A stretch of DNA of 64,000 nucleotides, taken from CAZEER01 sp964511215 (lineage in GTDB: Bacteria > Fidelibacterota > Marinisomatia > Marinisomatales > UBA1611). The notes under the pieces were generated by a model. It did no database searches and was not told where the DNA came from. It saw only the letters and a program-made list of their open reading frames with translations. This document shows, piece by piece, positions 28,484 through 38,046 of the stretch (position 1 is the first letter of the stretch; each line of letters begins with the position of its first letter). The stretch is from positions 14,293 to 78,292 of the forward strand of contig CAZEER010000001.1 in NCBI GenBank assembly GCA_964511215.1. The letters run 5' to 3'. A program made the position numbers and the translations under genes.

Positions 28484-29194
28484 TTAATCCTTTTTTAGGT
28501 TCCTCTTTAGTGTTTCTATTATATCTCTTTCTAGTGCAATATCCTCAGGGTTTTCCCCTTTTTGTTCCAAAGCTTGCAAGACTTCTAGTGCTTGAGAAAA
28601 TAAACCCTGATTTTTCAGAACAGATACCAATGTAAATGTTGCTAGTCTGGGACTTACTTTTAATGGGTCTTGATATTTATCTATCGTGATGGTTTGGTCT
28701 GGCTTCTTTTCTTCTGGAGAAGTTACCACTATCGATGGGGGGAGAGGGGTATCCCTTAATTTTAAGTTTTTTTTATTATTCGAAATATTATTTTTACTAT
28801 CAACTTTGTTAATAAACTCTCGAGCTCCTTTATGTTCCGGGTCTAGATTTAAAACATGTTTCCAAGATTTTAGAAGTCTGGTAGAGGCTCTGGCAAGTAC
28901 CGTCTGAATTTCGCAGAGCATGAGAGCAGCTCCTAAATGATCTGGGGTATATAATAATAATAATTCTAAGGTTTTTTCTGAAACTTTGAGATTGCCTTCT
29001 AATTTTTCTACTTGTGCTAAAACAAACAGACCTGCAGAATTATTACGATGGTGCTTTAAACCAATTTCACATACTTTTCTTGCTCTTTTTATATCATTTT
29101 GGTTTAAATATATATCTGCTAAAACAGGGAATAGAATCGTGTCAAAATGGTCAGAAAAATAAAGCTCTAATTCAATTTGGTTTGTTAAATTCAT
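28484..29194 (-). CDS. TPR-repeat protein
   Basis: 236 residues. Tandem helical repeats fill the first ~120 residues (ADIYLNQNDIKRARKVCEIGL, then GLFVLAQVEKLEGN and LGAALMLCEIQ). A low-complexity, Pro/Ser/Lys-rich linker (about 150-180) and a further repeat near the C-terminus (LVSVLKNQGLFSQALEVLQAL) follow. No signal peptide, so probably a cytoplasmic scaffold. It is adjacent to the B12-binding gene (1 base away) and the M24 peptidase (6 bases). Partner unknown. Confidence 0.8.
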   Translation of the reverse strand: MNLTNQIELELYFSDHFDTILFPVLADIYLNQNDIKRARKVCEIGLKHHRNNSAGLFVLAQVEKLEGNLKVSEKTLELLLLYTPDHLGAALMLCEIQTVLARASTRLLKSWKHVLNLDPEHKGAREFINKVDSKNNISNNKKNLKLRDTPLPPSIVVTSPEEKKPDQTITIDKYQDPLKVSPRLATFTLVSVLKNQGLFSQALEVLQALEQKGENPEDIALERDIIETLKRNLKKD

Positions 29195-29195
29195 T

Positions 29196-29600
29196 TTACC
29201 GCCTATTTTCCTTAACCCAATCTGTAATATAATCTATAGTCGTTTGTACAGGTGTACCAGGCCCAAACAGCTTACCAACCCCTCTATCCTCTAGGGTATC
29301 TACATCTTTTTGGGGAATGATACCACCACCAACCAATAAAACATTATCCAACTGTTTTTCTTCCATAATATCCAATACAGTGTTAAAAATAGTGTTATGG
29401 GCATTATTAAGGCTGGACAGAGCAATCACATCAGCATCTTCTTGTAATGCTGCAGATACAATCATTTCAGGGGTTTGACGTAGTCCCAAATAAATTACTT
29501 CCATACCTGCATCTCTATATGCAGCTGCAAGCACTTTTATCCCTCGGTCATGACCATCCAATCCAGGTTTAGCCATAACAATACGTATTTTCCTTTCCAT
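29196..29600 (-). CDS. Cobalamin-binding domain protein (methylmalonyl-CoA mutase C-terminal type)
   Basis: 134 residues comprising only a B12-binding domain. The DxHxxG motif is in KPGLDGHDRGIKV, with ALSSLNNAH (the SxL site) and VGGGIIP next, as in the small or C-terminal part of methylmalonyl-CoA mutase. The histidine would be the lower cobalt ligand. It presumably pairs with a separate catalytic subunit that is not in this window. It is translated with the TPR gene. Confidence 0.88.
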   Translation of the reverse strand: MERKIRIVMAKPGLDGHDRGIKVLAAAYRDAGMEVIYLGLRQTPEMIVSAALQEDADVIALSSLNNAHNTIFNTVLDIMEEKQLDNVLLVGGGIIPQKDVDTLEDRGVGKLFGPGTPVQTTIDYITDWVKENRR

Positions 29601-29687
29601 AATATCAAAAATTAACCGCGTGAAGACTTACTTCATAATCTAGATTAATTATTATCAAAACCTTTCACTTTATGTAATCAACTAATA

Positions 29688-30140
29688 TTAATTACTATTA
29701 TCCATACTATCTAATATAAAGGTAACTGGCCCCTGATTAACCAATTGAATATCCATGTTAGCACCAAATTCCCCAGATTGAACTGAAATATTTTTATTAA
29801 TTAGTAACGATATAAAATATTTGTATAATTCCTTACCCTTATCAGACTGCGCCGCATTTATAAAACTCGGCCTTCTACCTTTTTTTGTATTTCCACATAG
29901 TGTAAACTGACTTATAACAAGGATTGATCCTTTAATATCTTTTAGGGATAAATTCATTTTCTCATTATTATCATTATATATGCGCAGTGATAATATTTTT
30001 TTTACTAAATAATCCGCATCATACCTACAGTCTTTTCTATGTATCCCCAACAAAACAACCAAGCCCTTATCAATCTTTCCAATAATATTATTATTAACCT
30101 TTACATTTGCACTACTACATCTCTGTATTACGGCAATCAT
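29688..30140 (-). CDS. dtd: D-aminoacyl-tRNA deacylase
   Basis: 150 residues, full length. Family motifs are IQRCSSANVKV at the N-terminus, SQFTLCGNTKKGRRPSF and the C-terminal NQGPVTF with the Gly-cisPro pair used for chirality proofreading. It removes D-amino acids (and glycine from tRNA-Ala) from mischarged tRNA. It begins 3 bases after the stop of dnaE on the same strand. Confidence 0.95.
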   Translation of the reverse strand: MIAVIQRCSSANVKVNNNIIGKIDKGLVVLLGIHRKDCRYDADYLVKKILSLRIYNDNNEKMNLSLKDIKGSILVISQFTLCGNTKKGRRPSFINAAQSDKGKELYKYFISLLINKNISVQSGEFGANMDIQLVNQGPVTFILDSMDNSN

Positions 30141-30143
30141 AAA

Positions 30144-33100
30144 CTAATCTATCCACACATTATCTTTACCATATTTTGATCTAAGCCTCTTCAGAAAAAT
30201 ACTTTTTGCTGAAATCGAAATATTATGTGCAAGAATTTTCAGTGCCCTCTTAGATCCAGAATTTGGCAAATGAAAGATGAGTTTGCAGTGTCCCGGATAA
30301 TCTTTACAAATCTTCATTAATTCATCTATATCATTGGAATTAGTCTCACCTGTTATAAATCTGATATTTATTTTTTGCGAAAGACGATCACGCACCTGGC
30401 CTACAGGAATAATTTCATTTCCTATAACTTTTAGGTCTGTAAAATCTGAAGTTTCTGATGGTTTTCCTCTTACAAAAACAACATTTCCTTCAATAATTAA
30501 ATTTTCAAAATTTTTATAACAATCACTAAATGCAACTATTTCTGCTCGTCCACCTAAACAATCCATATCAAAAAAAGCCATTTCACGATTTCTACGGTCA
30601 AAACGTGTGATAATTTTGGTAATCATTCCACCAACTGTAATAGAATCATTTTTAGAAAATTCTTGACCAGCTTCAAACATAACTGTCGTAAACTCTTCAA
30701 GTTCCTCAGAATGCTCCAATAAAGGATGTCCCGAAACATATAGACCTAATACTTCTAATTCTTTTGAAAGTGCTTCTTTTTCCGGCCACTCTTCGACTGT
30801 CTCCAATATAGGCGTTTTGATAAGTCTTTTCTGAGCTTCACCAGAACCAAAAAGATCAACTTGATTTACATCACCTTCACTTTGCATTTGCTGACCATAT
30901 TTTATAGCACCATCAATTGCTGAAAAATTTTGCGATCTATTATTATTAATAGAATCAAGGCTTCCGGATAACACTAGGCTTTCAATTACACGTTTGTTTA
31001 CTTTTTTTTGATCTACTCTTGCACAAAGATCAAAAATTGAATTAAAAATACCATTTTCATCTCTTTCATTAATTATTGTTTCCAAAGCTTTTACCCCAAT
31101 ATTCTTGATAGCATTTAAACCATATGAAATAGTGGAATTATCAATAGGTGTAAAATCATTAACAGAAACATTGATGTCTGGTGGTTTCACTGTAATGCCT
31201 AACTTTTTGCATTCATTAATGAGTACAACTATTCGATCAATATTTGCCATTTCACTTGTCAAATTTGCACTCATAAATTCTGCAGGATAATGTACTTTCA
31301 GCCAAGCAGTTTGATAGGCAATATATGCATAGGCTGTGGAGTGGCTTTTATTAAATCCATATTTTGCAAATTTTTCAATTAAAGAAAATATCTCCTCCGA
31401 TTTTTCTCCTTTTATACCTTTTGCTTCAGCACCATCTACAAATTTTTTTGCTAGTTCTTTCATTAAGGATTTAATTTTTTTTCCCATTGCCCGTCGCATT
31501 ATATCTGCTTCAGCAAGTGTGAACCCTGCAATTTCATGGGCAATCTGCATTACCTGCTCTTGATATACAATAATCCCATAAGTTTCTTTTAAAATTGGCT
31601 CCATAAGGGGATGTGGGTATACTATATCTTTTTTACCTTTTTTACGTGCTATAAAACTGTCAATATTTTCCATTGGACCAGGTCGATACAATGCATTCAT
31701 AGCAATTAAATCACCTAATACTGTCGGTTGAAGTTTTTTTAAAAACTCTCTCATCCCAGAGGATTCAAATTGGAAGATCCCAATTGTTTGACCTTTAGCA
31801 AATAATTTATAAACATTTTTATCATCTAATGATAATTTTTCGAGGTTTATTGGCTTCCCTTTTTTTTCAATTAACCGCATAGCCTTATCAATCACAGTAA
31901 GATTTCGTAACCCTAAAAAGTCCATTTTTAATAAACCTAATTCTTCCAATCCTTTCATATCATATTGACTGGTGATATCATCAGTTGTGGATTTATAGAG
32001 AGGGATAAAATCAGTTAGTTCACCTGGAGCAATCACCACGCCTGCGGCATGAATGGATGCATGTCTATTCATACCTTCTAAAACTTTTGAATGTGCTATT
32101 AGTTCTTTATAATTACCCTCTGCCATTTTTTTTAATTCACTGCTCTTTTTTAGCGCATTTTCAAGCGAAATATTTAATTCATTTGGGATAGCTTTAGCAA
32201 TTTTGTCAACTTCTGAAAAAGAATACCCCATAACTCTACCGACATCTCTCACTACTTGTTTCGCTTTCATTTTTCCAAATGTAATAATTTGTGTCACTGA
32301 ATTCTCACCATATTGATCTTTAATATAATTAATTACTTCGCCACGACGTTCAATGCAAAAATCTATATCAATATCAGGCATACTGATCCGATCTGGGTTT
32401 AAAAATCTTTCAAATAATAAATTGTGTTTTAAAGGATCGATACTTGTAATTCCCAATGAATAGGAGACCAAGCTACCTGCGGCAGATCCTCTACCTGGTC
32501 CAACAGGAATATTAGAATTTTTAGCATATTTTACAAAATCAGCAGTAATAAGAAAATATCCTGCAAAGCCCATGTTTTTGATGACCTTTAACTCATGGTC
32601 AATGCGTTTTTGTATTGTTGGGTCAATTGAACCATATCTTAACTCTGCGCCATATTCAGTTAACGATTTTAAATAGTCATCTGGATCTTTAGTATCAACA
32701 TTGTCAGGAATTGGGAAATTAGGAAGATGTGATTCTCCAATAGGTAGAGCCATATCAATAGAATCAGCAATTTTCCGAGTGTTTTCAATGGCTTCAGGAA
32801 ATTCCTTAAATAGCTTATGCATTTCATCTTGGGTCTTAAAGTAGAATTCAGGAGTTGCGTATCTTAAGCGATTCGGGTCACTACGTTCCTTACCTGTTCC
32901 TAGGCAAATATGTATATCATGTGCTTCCCAATGATCTTTTTTTGCATAATGCGCGTCATTTGTACAAACCAATGGTAGGCTCAAATCATTTGAAAGTTTC
33001 CTCATATTCTGAATATTCGCCTCTTCTTCTTGAATACCATGATTTTGAATTTCTAAATAGTATCGATCTGGAAAAATTTCCGAAAATATAAGAGCTTCTT

Positions 33101-33578
33101 TTTTTGCCCCTTCATAATCTCCATTTAACATTTTTTCAGGAACCACACCTTTTAAACATGCAGACATACAAATTAGACCATCGCTAAATTCACGTAATAA
33201 GTCAATATCAATTCTTGGGCGATAATAAAATCCTTCTAAATACCCTGCAGTCACAAGTTTCATTAAATTTTTATAGCCTGTGTAATTCTGTGCAAGTAAT
33301 ATTAAATGATTATTCCCCCAGCCTCCTTCAACACGAGGTTTTTTATCAAACCTCGAACCAACGGCAACATAAACTTCACAACCTATTATCGGTTTTATCC
33401 CTGCAAGCTTTGCCTCCTTGTAATATGGTAAAACACTAAACATATTTCCATGTTCCGTTAGCGCTACAGCATCCATATTTAAGTCATCTATAGTATTAAC
33501 CAATTGATCTATCTTTTGCGCCCCATCTAATAGGCTGTAGTCGGAATGATTATGTAAGTGAACAAATTCTGAAATCAT
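30144..33578 (-). CDS. dnaE: DNA polymerase III alpha subunit
   Basis: 1144 residues, the normal DnaE1 length with no intein or split. An N-terminal PHP domain starts HNHSDYSLLDG. The polymerase active site includes PGRGSAAGSLVSY and PDIDIDFCIERRGEV (two catalytic aspartates), then the fingers region, tandem helix-hairpin-helix and an OB fold. It is the replicative polymerase. It overlaps the UbiA gene by 4 bases and is followed by dtd after 3 bases. Confidence 0.97.
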   Translation of the reverse strand: MISEFVHLHNHSDYSLLDGAQKIDQLVNTIDDLNMDAVALTEHGNMFSVLPYYKEAKLAGIKPIIGCEVYVAVGSRFDKKPRVEGGWGNNHLILLAQNYTGYKNLMKLVTAGYLEGFYYRPRIDIDLLREFSDGLICMSACLKGVVPEKMLNGDYEGAKKEALIFSEIFPDRYYLEIQNHGIQEEEANIQNMRKLSNDLSLPLVCTNDAHYAKKDHWEAHDIHICLGTGKERSDPNRLRYATPEFYFKTQDEMHKLFKEFPEAIENTRKIADSIDMALPIGESHLPNFPIPDNVDTKDPDDYLKSLTEYGAELRYGSIDPTIQKRIDHELKVIKNMGFAGYFLITADFVKYAKNSNIPVGPGRGSAAGSLVSYSLGITSIDPLKHNLLFERFLNPDRISMPDIDIDFCIERRGEVINYIKDQYGENSVTQIITFGKMKAKQVVRDVGRVMGYSFSEVDKIAKAIPNELNISLENALKKSSELKKMAEGNYKELIAHSKVLEGMNRHASIHAAGVVIAPGELTDFIPLYKSTTDDITSQYDMKGLEELGLLKMDFLGLRNLTVIDKAMRLIEKKGKPINLEKLSLDDKNVYKLFAKGQTIGIFQFESSGMREFLKKLQPTVLGDLIAMNALYRPGPMENIDSFIARKKGKKDIVYPHPLMEPILKETYGIIVYQEQVMQIAHEIAGFTLAEADIMRRAMGKKIKSLMKELAKKFVDGAEAKGIKGEKSEEIFSLIEKFAKYGFNKSHSTAYAYIAYQTAWLKVHYPAEFMSANLTSEMANIDRIVVLINECKKLGITVKPPDINVSVNDFTPIDNSTISYGLNAIKNIGVKALETIINERDENGIFNSIFDLCARVDQKKVNKRVIESLVLSGSLDSINNNRSQNFSAIDGAIKYGQQMQSEGDVNQVDLFGSGEAQKRLIKTPILETVEEWPEKEALSKELEVLGLYVSGHPLLEHSEELEEFTTVMFEAGQEFSKNDSITVGGMITKIITRFDRRNREMAFFDMDCLGGRAEIVAFSDCYKNFENLIIEGNVVFVRGKPSETSDFTDLKVIGNEIIPVGQVRDRLSQKINIRFITGETNSNDIDELMKICKDYPGHCKLIFHLPNSGSKRALKILAHNISISAKSIFLKRLRSKYGKDNVWID

Positions 33579-34417
33579 AATTGAGAGCCCGCATATATAG
33601 CAATTAGACCCATAATGGTGCTGAACTTTAATATTTTAGCAGCGTATTTTGCGACCAAAATACTTGGATTATAAAGTAAAAAAGCAACTACTAATAATAA
33701 CGGGATTTCGACACCAATAATCAGTATATAAAAATACCAAAGACCATAGACTCCATTTAAATATGGATAGAATGCAAAAAGACCAATAAATATAGATAAA
33801 AACACGGCTAATCTTATTGATTTTTCTATCCCAACTATAATAGGGAAAGTAGCCAAACCAACAGATAAATCTCCTTTGATATCTGCAATATCTTTCACTA
33901 ATTCTCTTAATAAAGTAAGCCCAAAGGCCAGTGCAGCAGGGGCCCACATAGGACCATATTTCTGATGAACAGAACCACAAAATAAAAAAGATAAACCAAG
34001 GATACTTGCAACAACAAAATTTCCAATTAGAGCTTTGCCTTTTAGGTGCGTGCTATATACCACCATTAGTGGCATGGAAATTACAATCCCAATTACCTTT
34101 GCTCCATCAGACAACTTCAGGCAAAATATAACGCCAAAAGTAAAGCATATGAACGAAATTAAAATTGCTTTTCTTGGGGTGATTATTCCAATAGGAATCG
34201 GTCTAGTTGGACAATTAATCAAATCAATTTCATGGTCTATCGCATCATTTAAAGCATTTGCCCCCGCTGTAAAAAAAACAACAACAAATAAAGAACACAA
34301 AACAATTGTGGGATTTTGTAAGCTATTTAATATAGCTGAAGCGATTATCACTGTACTACCAGCTATTATAACATTTAAAGGGCGTAATAGCTTAATACAA
34401 TGATATAATATTTTCAT
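33575..34417 (-). CDS. UbiA prenyltransferase, (di)geranylgeranylglyceryl-phosphate synthase-like
   Basis: 280 residues, about eight hydrophobic segments. The first aspartate-rich motif is NDAIDHEIDLINCPTRP and the second ELVKDIADIKGD, both binding Mg-prenyl diphosphate. The NCPTRPIP form resembles enzymes annotated as geranylgeranylglycerol-phosphate geranylgeranyltransferase, an archaeal ether-lipid step that also occurs in FCB-group bacteria. MenA/UbiA-type quinone prenylation is an alternative. It overlaps dnaE by 4 bases. Confidence 0.82.
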   Translation of the reverse strand: MKILYHCIKLLRPLNVIIAGSTVIIASAILNSLQNPTIVLCSLFVVVFFTAGANALNDAIDHEIDLINCPTRPIPIGIITPRKAILISFICFTFGVIFCLKLSDGAKVIGIVISMPLMVVYSTHLKGKALIGNFVVASILGLSFLFCGSVHQKYGPMWAPAALAFGLTLLRELVKDIADIKGDLSVGLATFPIIVGIEKSIRLAVFLSIFIGLFAFYPYLNGVYGLWYFYILIIGVEIPLLLVVAFLLYNPSILVAKYAAKILKFSTIMGLIAIYAGSQL

Positions 34418-34469
34418 ATACTTATAATTATCTGTGGTAAAATCTTTTTATAACATATCTTGATCAAAT

Positions 34470-35324
34470 TTAAACCTTCGCAATGAGAACCCTATTATCT
34501 CCATTATAATCTTTAATAAGTTCTACATTTAGATATTGCAAACTGTCAAATATAGATTTCACAGCGTGAGGATGTTTACCCCGTCCTACTTCTGTTATTA
34601 TGTAACTACCTGATTTTAACATCGATTTACTAATTTTTGAAAAATATCTATAAAACGTTAATCCATCATTTTGATCTGTTAAAGCATTTTTCGGCTCGAA
34701 GTTTTTAACATCTGCCATAATTTGAGACATTTCCTTTTTGGAGATATAAGGAGGATTTGATACTATTAAGTCATAGGGGCCAGAAGGGTACTCATTTAAA
34801 ATATCTATTTTACTAAAATTAATATTAGATAATAAAAATTTAGATTTGTTTATTTCTGCTATTTTTATTGCCAATTGACAATTATCAATTGCTGAAATTA
34901 TTGAATCTGGGCGTTCCATTGCCAAAGTTAATCCAATACAACCGGATCCTGTTCCTATATCTAATATTACAGGTTTTTTAATATCTTTTATTTTTTCAAG
35001 TGCAACATCAACTAATCTTTCTGTTTCTGGCCTCGGGATCAAGACATCTTTTGTAATAAAAAATTCTCTACCATAAAAGTCACATGATTTTGTTATATAT
35101 TGAAGGGGTTCTTTATTTATCCTACGCTTAACCCAATCTCGGAGAACTTTTAATTGGGACTTACTTAATGGTTCTTCAAACTTTAAATATAGTTCTAGTC
35201 TACTATATCCTAACAAAGAACGTAAAAGCCATTCAATTTCAGCTCTAGGATTTTCAAAATTTTTATTTTTAAAATAGGACTCTGCCCATTTAATAATATC
35301 AATAATACACCATAGTTCAGGCAT
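34470..35324 (-). CDS. prmC: Peptide chain release factor N5-glutamine methyltransferase
   Basis: 284 residues. An N-terminal helical domain (ARAEIEWLLRSLLG-like) is followed by a class I methyltransferase domain with DIGTGSGCIGL and the catalytic SNPPYIS, the signature of PrmC/HemK. It methylates the GGQ glutamine of release factors; its target gene prfA lies 44 bases upstream on the same strand, a common pairing. Full length. Confidence 0.95.
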   Translation of the reverse strand: MPELWCIIDIIKWAESYFKNKNFENPRAEIEWLLRSLLGYSRLELYLKFEEPLSKSQLKVLRDWVKRRINKEPLQYITKSCDFYGREFFITKDVLIPRPETERLVDVALEKIKDIKKPVILDIGTGSGCIGLTLAMERPDSIISAIDNCQLAIKIAEINKSKFLLSNINFSKIDILNEYPSGPYDLIVSNPPYISKKEMSQIMADVKNFEPKNALTDQNDGLTFYRYFSKISKSMLKSGSYIITEVGRGKHPHAVKSIFDSLQYLNVELIKDYNGDNRVLIAKV

Positions 35325-35368
35325 GATATTAATCTTGCTATAAATCGTTAGTAAATCAAAGAAGTTTT

Positions 35369-36436
35369 CTAAAAGATCTCTGCAGCTAGCAGTTCTTGTT
35401 GCTCCGCTATTTTGAGTTTTTCAATGAGCTCTGTGATATCTCCATCAAGTATTTCATTTAAACGATAAGATGAAAAACTAATTCGATGATCTGTAACTCT
35501 GCCCTGTGGAAAATTATATGTCCTTATTTTTGCCGATCTGTCTCCAGTAGAAACTAAATTTTTTCGTTCTGCCGCACGTTCGGCTGCAGCCTTCTCTTGT
35601 TCTGCAACTAATAATCTAGATTTTAATACTTTCAATGCTGCTGAACGATTTTTATGTTGTGAGGATTCGTCCTGACATGTTACAACCATACCAGTAGGTA
35701 TGTGGGTGATTCTGATCGCAGATTCAGTTTTATTTACATGTTGTCCACCAGCACCACTTGCTCGATATGTATCAATTTTAAGATCGGAATCATGCACTTC
35801 AATATCCACATCTTCTGCTTCTGGGAGTACTGCAACTGTCGCAGCAGAAGTATGTACTCTGCCACTGGTTTCAGTCTTCGGTACTCTCTGCACTCTATGC
35901 ACCCCACTTTCATATTTTAGCAAACCAAATGCTCCACCTCCTTTAATAGATAAAATAACTTCTTTTATTCCACCAATACCAGTGTCTGATGAATCCATTA
36001 CTTTATAATTCCAGTTTTTCCTTTCTGCATAACGCGTATATATCCTAAATAAATCTGAAGCAAAAAGAGCAGCTTCATCACCGCCAGTACCAGCTCTAAT
36101 TTCCAGAATAAGATTTTTATCATCATTAGGATTTTTAGGTAATAATAATACTTTTATTTTCTCTTCCATCTCTGATTGTTTTAAGGCCAATGATTCTAAT
36201 TCTTCTTCAGCAATTTGACGCAATTCATCATCATTATCATTAAGCATTTCCTTAACATCATCAAGTTGATTTAATATGTTTATATAATCTTTCCCTACAT
36301 TTACAACATTTTCTAACGACCTATGTTCCTTTGCAATAGACATTAATTTCTTTTGATCTGCTAAGATAGCCAAATCAGTCATTTGCTCGGAAAGATTGTT
36401 ATACTTTTCTATAATAGCATTAAGCTTTTCTCTCAA
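35369..36436 (-). CDS. prfA: Peptide chain release factor 1
   Basis: 355 residues. The peptidyl-transfer motif is GAGGQHVNKTESAIR, and the stop-codon reading tripeptide is PKT in RVPKTETSGR, matching the PxT motif of RF1 (UAG/UAA). The start is TTG at 36436, chosen because it is preceded by GCGGAGG at good spacing and the protein then begins in register with the family. It forms an operon with prmC. Confidence 0.95.
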   Translation of the reverse strand: MREKLNAIIEKYNNLSEQMTDLAILADQKKLMSIAKEHRSLENVVNVGKDYINILNQLDDVKEMLNDNDDELRQIAEEELESLALKQSEMEEKIKVLLLPKNPNDDKNLILEIRAGTGGDEAALFASDLFRIYTRYAERKNWNYKVMDSSDTGIGGIKEVILSIKGGGAFGLLKYESGVHRVQRVPKTETSGRVHTSAATVAVLPEAEDVDIEVHDSDLKIDTYRASGAGGQHVNKTESAIRITHIPTGMVVTCQDESSQHKNRSAALKVLKSRLLVAEQEKAAAERAAERKNLVSTGDRSAKIRTYNFPQGRVTDHRISFSSYRLNEILDGDITELIEKLKIAEQQELLAAEIF

Positions 36437-36491
36437 AGAGTATCCTCCGCAATTTTTTTATATCGCAAATAATATTTTTAAACATTATAAA

Positions 36492-36528
36492 GATTAGATG
36501 ATTATATAATATATAAATACATCTAATC
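36492..36528. repeat. Inverted repeat GATTAGATG...CATCTAATC between rpmE2 and prfA
   Basis: A perfect 9-base inverted repeat with a 19-base AT-only loop lies about 56 bases ahead of the prfA start and 50 bases after the rpmE2 stop (both genes on the minus strand). A third TCTAATC copy occurs nearby at about 36542-36548. It might be a regulatory site or weak terminator. No long T tract follows. Confidence 0.35.
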
Positions 36529-36580
36529 GCCAGGATGGATGGTCTAATCTAAACTATCCTAGAAAAAAATAGACAGTTAT

Positions 36581-36829
36581 TTATTTTCTACCATATTTTC
36601 GATTAAATTTTTCTATGCGGCCTGCAGTATCAACAAGGTTCTGCTTGCCTGTGAAAAATGGGTGGGATTTATTTGAAATTTCGATTTTACATAGTGGGTA
36701 TTCATTCCCATCATCCCATTTAATGGTCTCTTTTGTTGCTACTGTTGACTTAGTCAAAAAAGCATGATCACAAGATGTATCCTTAAATACAACTAACCTA
36801 TAATTCTTTGGGTGTACATCTTTTTTCAT
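36581..36829 (-). CDS. rpmE2: 50S ribosomal protein L31, type B
   Basis: 82 residues, starting MKKDVHPKNYRLVVFKD and containing SHPFFTGKQ and the terminal RIEKFNRKYG, which are L31 marks. The CxxC zinc knuckles of the zinc-binding form are absent, which makes it type B, the zinc-independent form. A good AGGAG site lies 6 bases before the ATG. It is 14 bases downstream of the aminotransferase gene. No zinc-type L31 is seen in the window. Confidence 0.93.
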   Translation of the reverse strand: MKKDVHPKNYRLVVFKDTSCDHAFLTKSTVATKETIKWDDGNEYPLCKIEISNKSHPFFTGKQNLVDTAGRIEKFNRKYGRK

Positions 36830-36843
36830 AATTAACTCCTGAA

Positions 36844-38046
36844 TTAAATAATATTTTTCAAGGCAAACTTAACTTGTTCAATACCTTTTTCTATAGTATC
36901 TGGACTGGTGGCATACGAAAACCTAATATGCCCCTTACTACCAAATCCATCACCTGGGACTGTAACCACATTAACTGTCCGTAGAATATACTCTGAAATA
37001 TCAAAAGTATCTTTCAATAACTTACCTTCTACTGATTTGTTTAAATAAAAACTAAAATCAGGAAAGGCATAAAATGCCCCTTGAGGCATTGCGCAAGAAA
37101 TTCCTGGTAGTTTGTTTAAAAGGGATACCATTAAATTTCTTCTTCTCTTAAATTCTTTTTTCATTTCTTCTACACAATCTTGATCTCCTCTTAAGGCTTT
37201 TATGCCAGCCATTTGACCTATTGAATTTGCACATGAAGTCGCTTGGCCTTGGAGTTTTGACATAGCTTTAATTATTTGCCTTGGGCCTGCAGTATACCCA
37301 ATTCTCCAACCAGTCATTGCATATGTTTTTGATAAACTCATGCAGGTTAATACCATCGCATTAATACCATGATCTCTATTTAATTTTTCTGTACTTATAA
37401 ATCCACCATCATATACTAAGCGTTCATAGCATTCATCTGATATAATAACCCAATTGCGGTTTTTGGCAATTTTTAACAATTTTATTATTGCCTCTTTAGA
37501 CCATACTCCGCCAGTTGGATTTGATGGAGAATTAATAATGATTCCCTTAACATTATCTTGAACTTTATCAAGAAGATCATCAAAGTCTAACTCATAATTT
37601 TGATATGAGACGGTGTTTACATATATAGGGTTTGCATCTGCCAGCTTAATAAACTCAGGGAAAGAAACCCAATAAGGGGTGCATACAAAAACACTATCAC
37701 CTTTTTCGAATAAAGCTTGGCATGCAGTATAAAGACTTTGCTTTTCTCCGTTTGAAACCAAAATATCATCTGGCTCAAATTTAATTCCATTTTCATTTAA
37801 CAATTTATCACAAATTGCGTTCCGCAATTCGATCATTCCAGGGCCTGCTGTATATTTTGTATACCCTTGATCCATTGCCTTTTTACCAGCTTGAATAATA
37901 TGTGAGGGGGTGTTAAAATCAGGTTCCCCTACAGAAAAATTAATTACATCTATTCCTTCATCACGCATATTAGCAGCCACAGTTGCCATTTGCAGAGTAA
38001 AAGAGGGTTTAATTTTTCCAACTCTTTCAGTTATGCGGTTCTTCAA
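36844..38046 (-). CDS. aspC: Class I/II aminotransferase, aspartate aminotransferase-like
   Basis: 400 residues of fold-type I PLP enzyme. The PLP lysine is in SLSKTYAMTGWRIGY, the ring-stacking/aspartate part in SDECYERLVYDG and the substrate arginine in the C-terminal GHIRFSYA. NSPSNPTGGVW is the typical cofactor loop. This is subgroup I-gamma-like, usually aspartate or prephenate aminotransferase. It overlaps the upstream RAMP-like gene by 4 bases and precedes rpmE2. Confidence 0.88.
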   Translation of the reverse strand: MKNRITERVGKIKPSFTLQMATVAANMRDEGIDVINFSVGEPDFNTPSHIIQAGKKAMDQGYTKYTAGPGMIELRNAICDKLLNENGIKFEPDDILVSNGEKQSLYTACQALFEKGDSVFVCTPYWVSFPEFIKLADANPIYVNTVSYQNYELDFDDLLDKVQDNVKGIIINSPSNPTGGVWSKEAIIKLLKIAKNRNWVIISDECYERLVYDGGFISTEKLNRDHGINAMVLTCMSLSKTYAMTGWRIGYTAGPRQIIKAMSKLQGQATSCANSIGQMAGIKALRGDQDCVEEMKKEFKRRRNLMVSLLNKLPGISCAMPQGAFYAFPDFSFYLNKSVEGKLLKDTFDISEYILRTVNVVTVPGDGFGSKGHIRFSYATSPDTIEKGIEQVKFALKNII

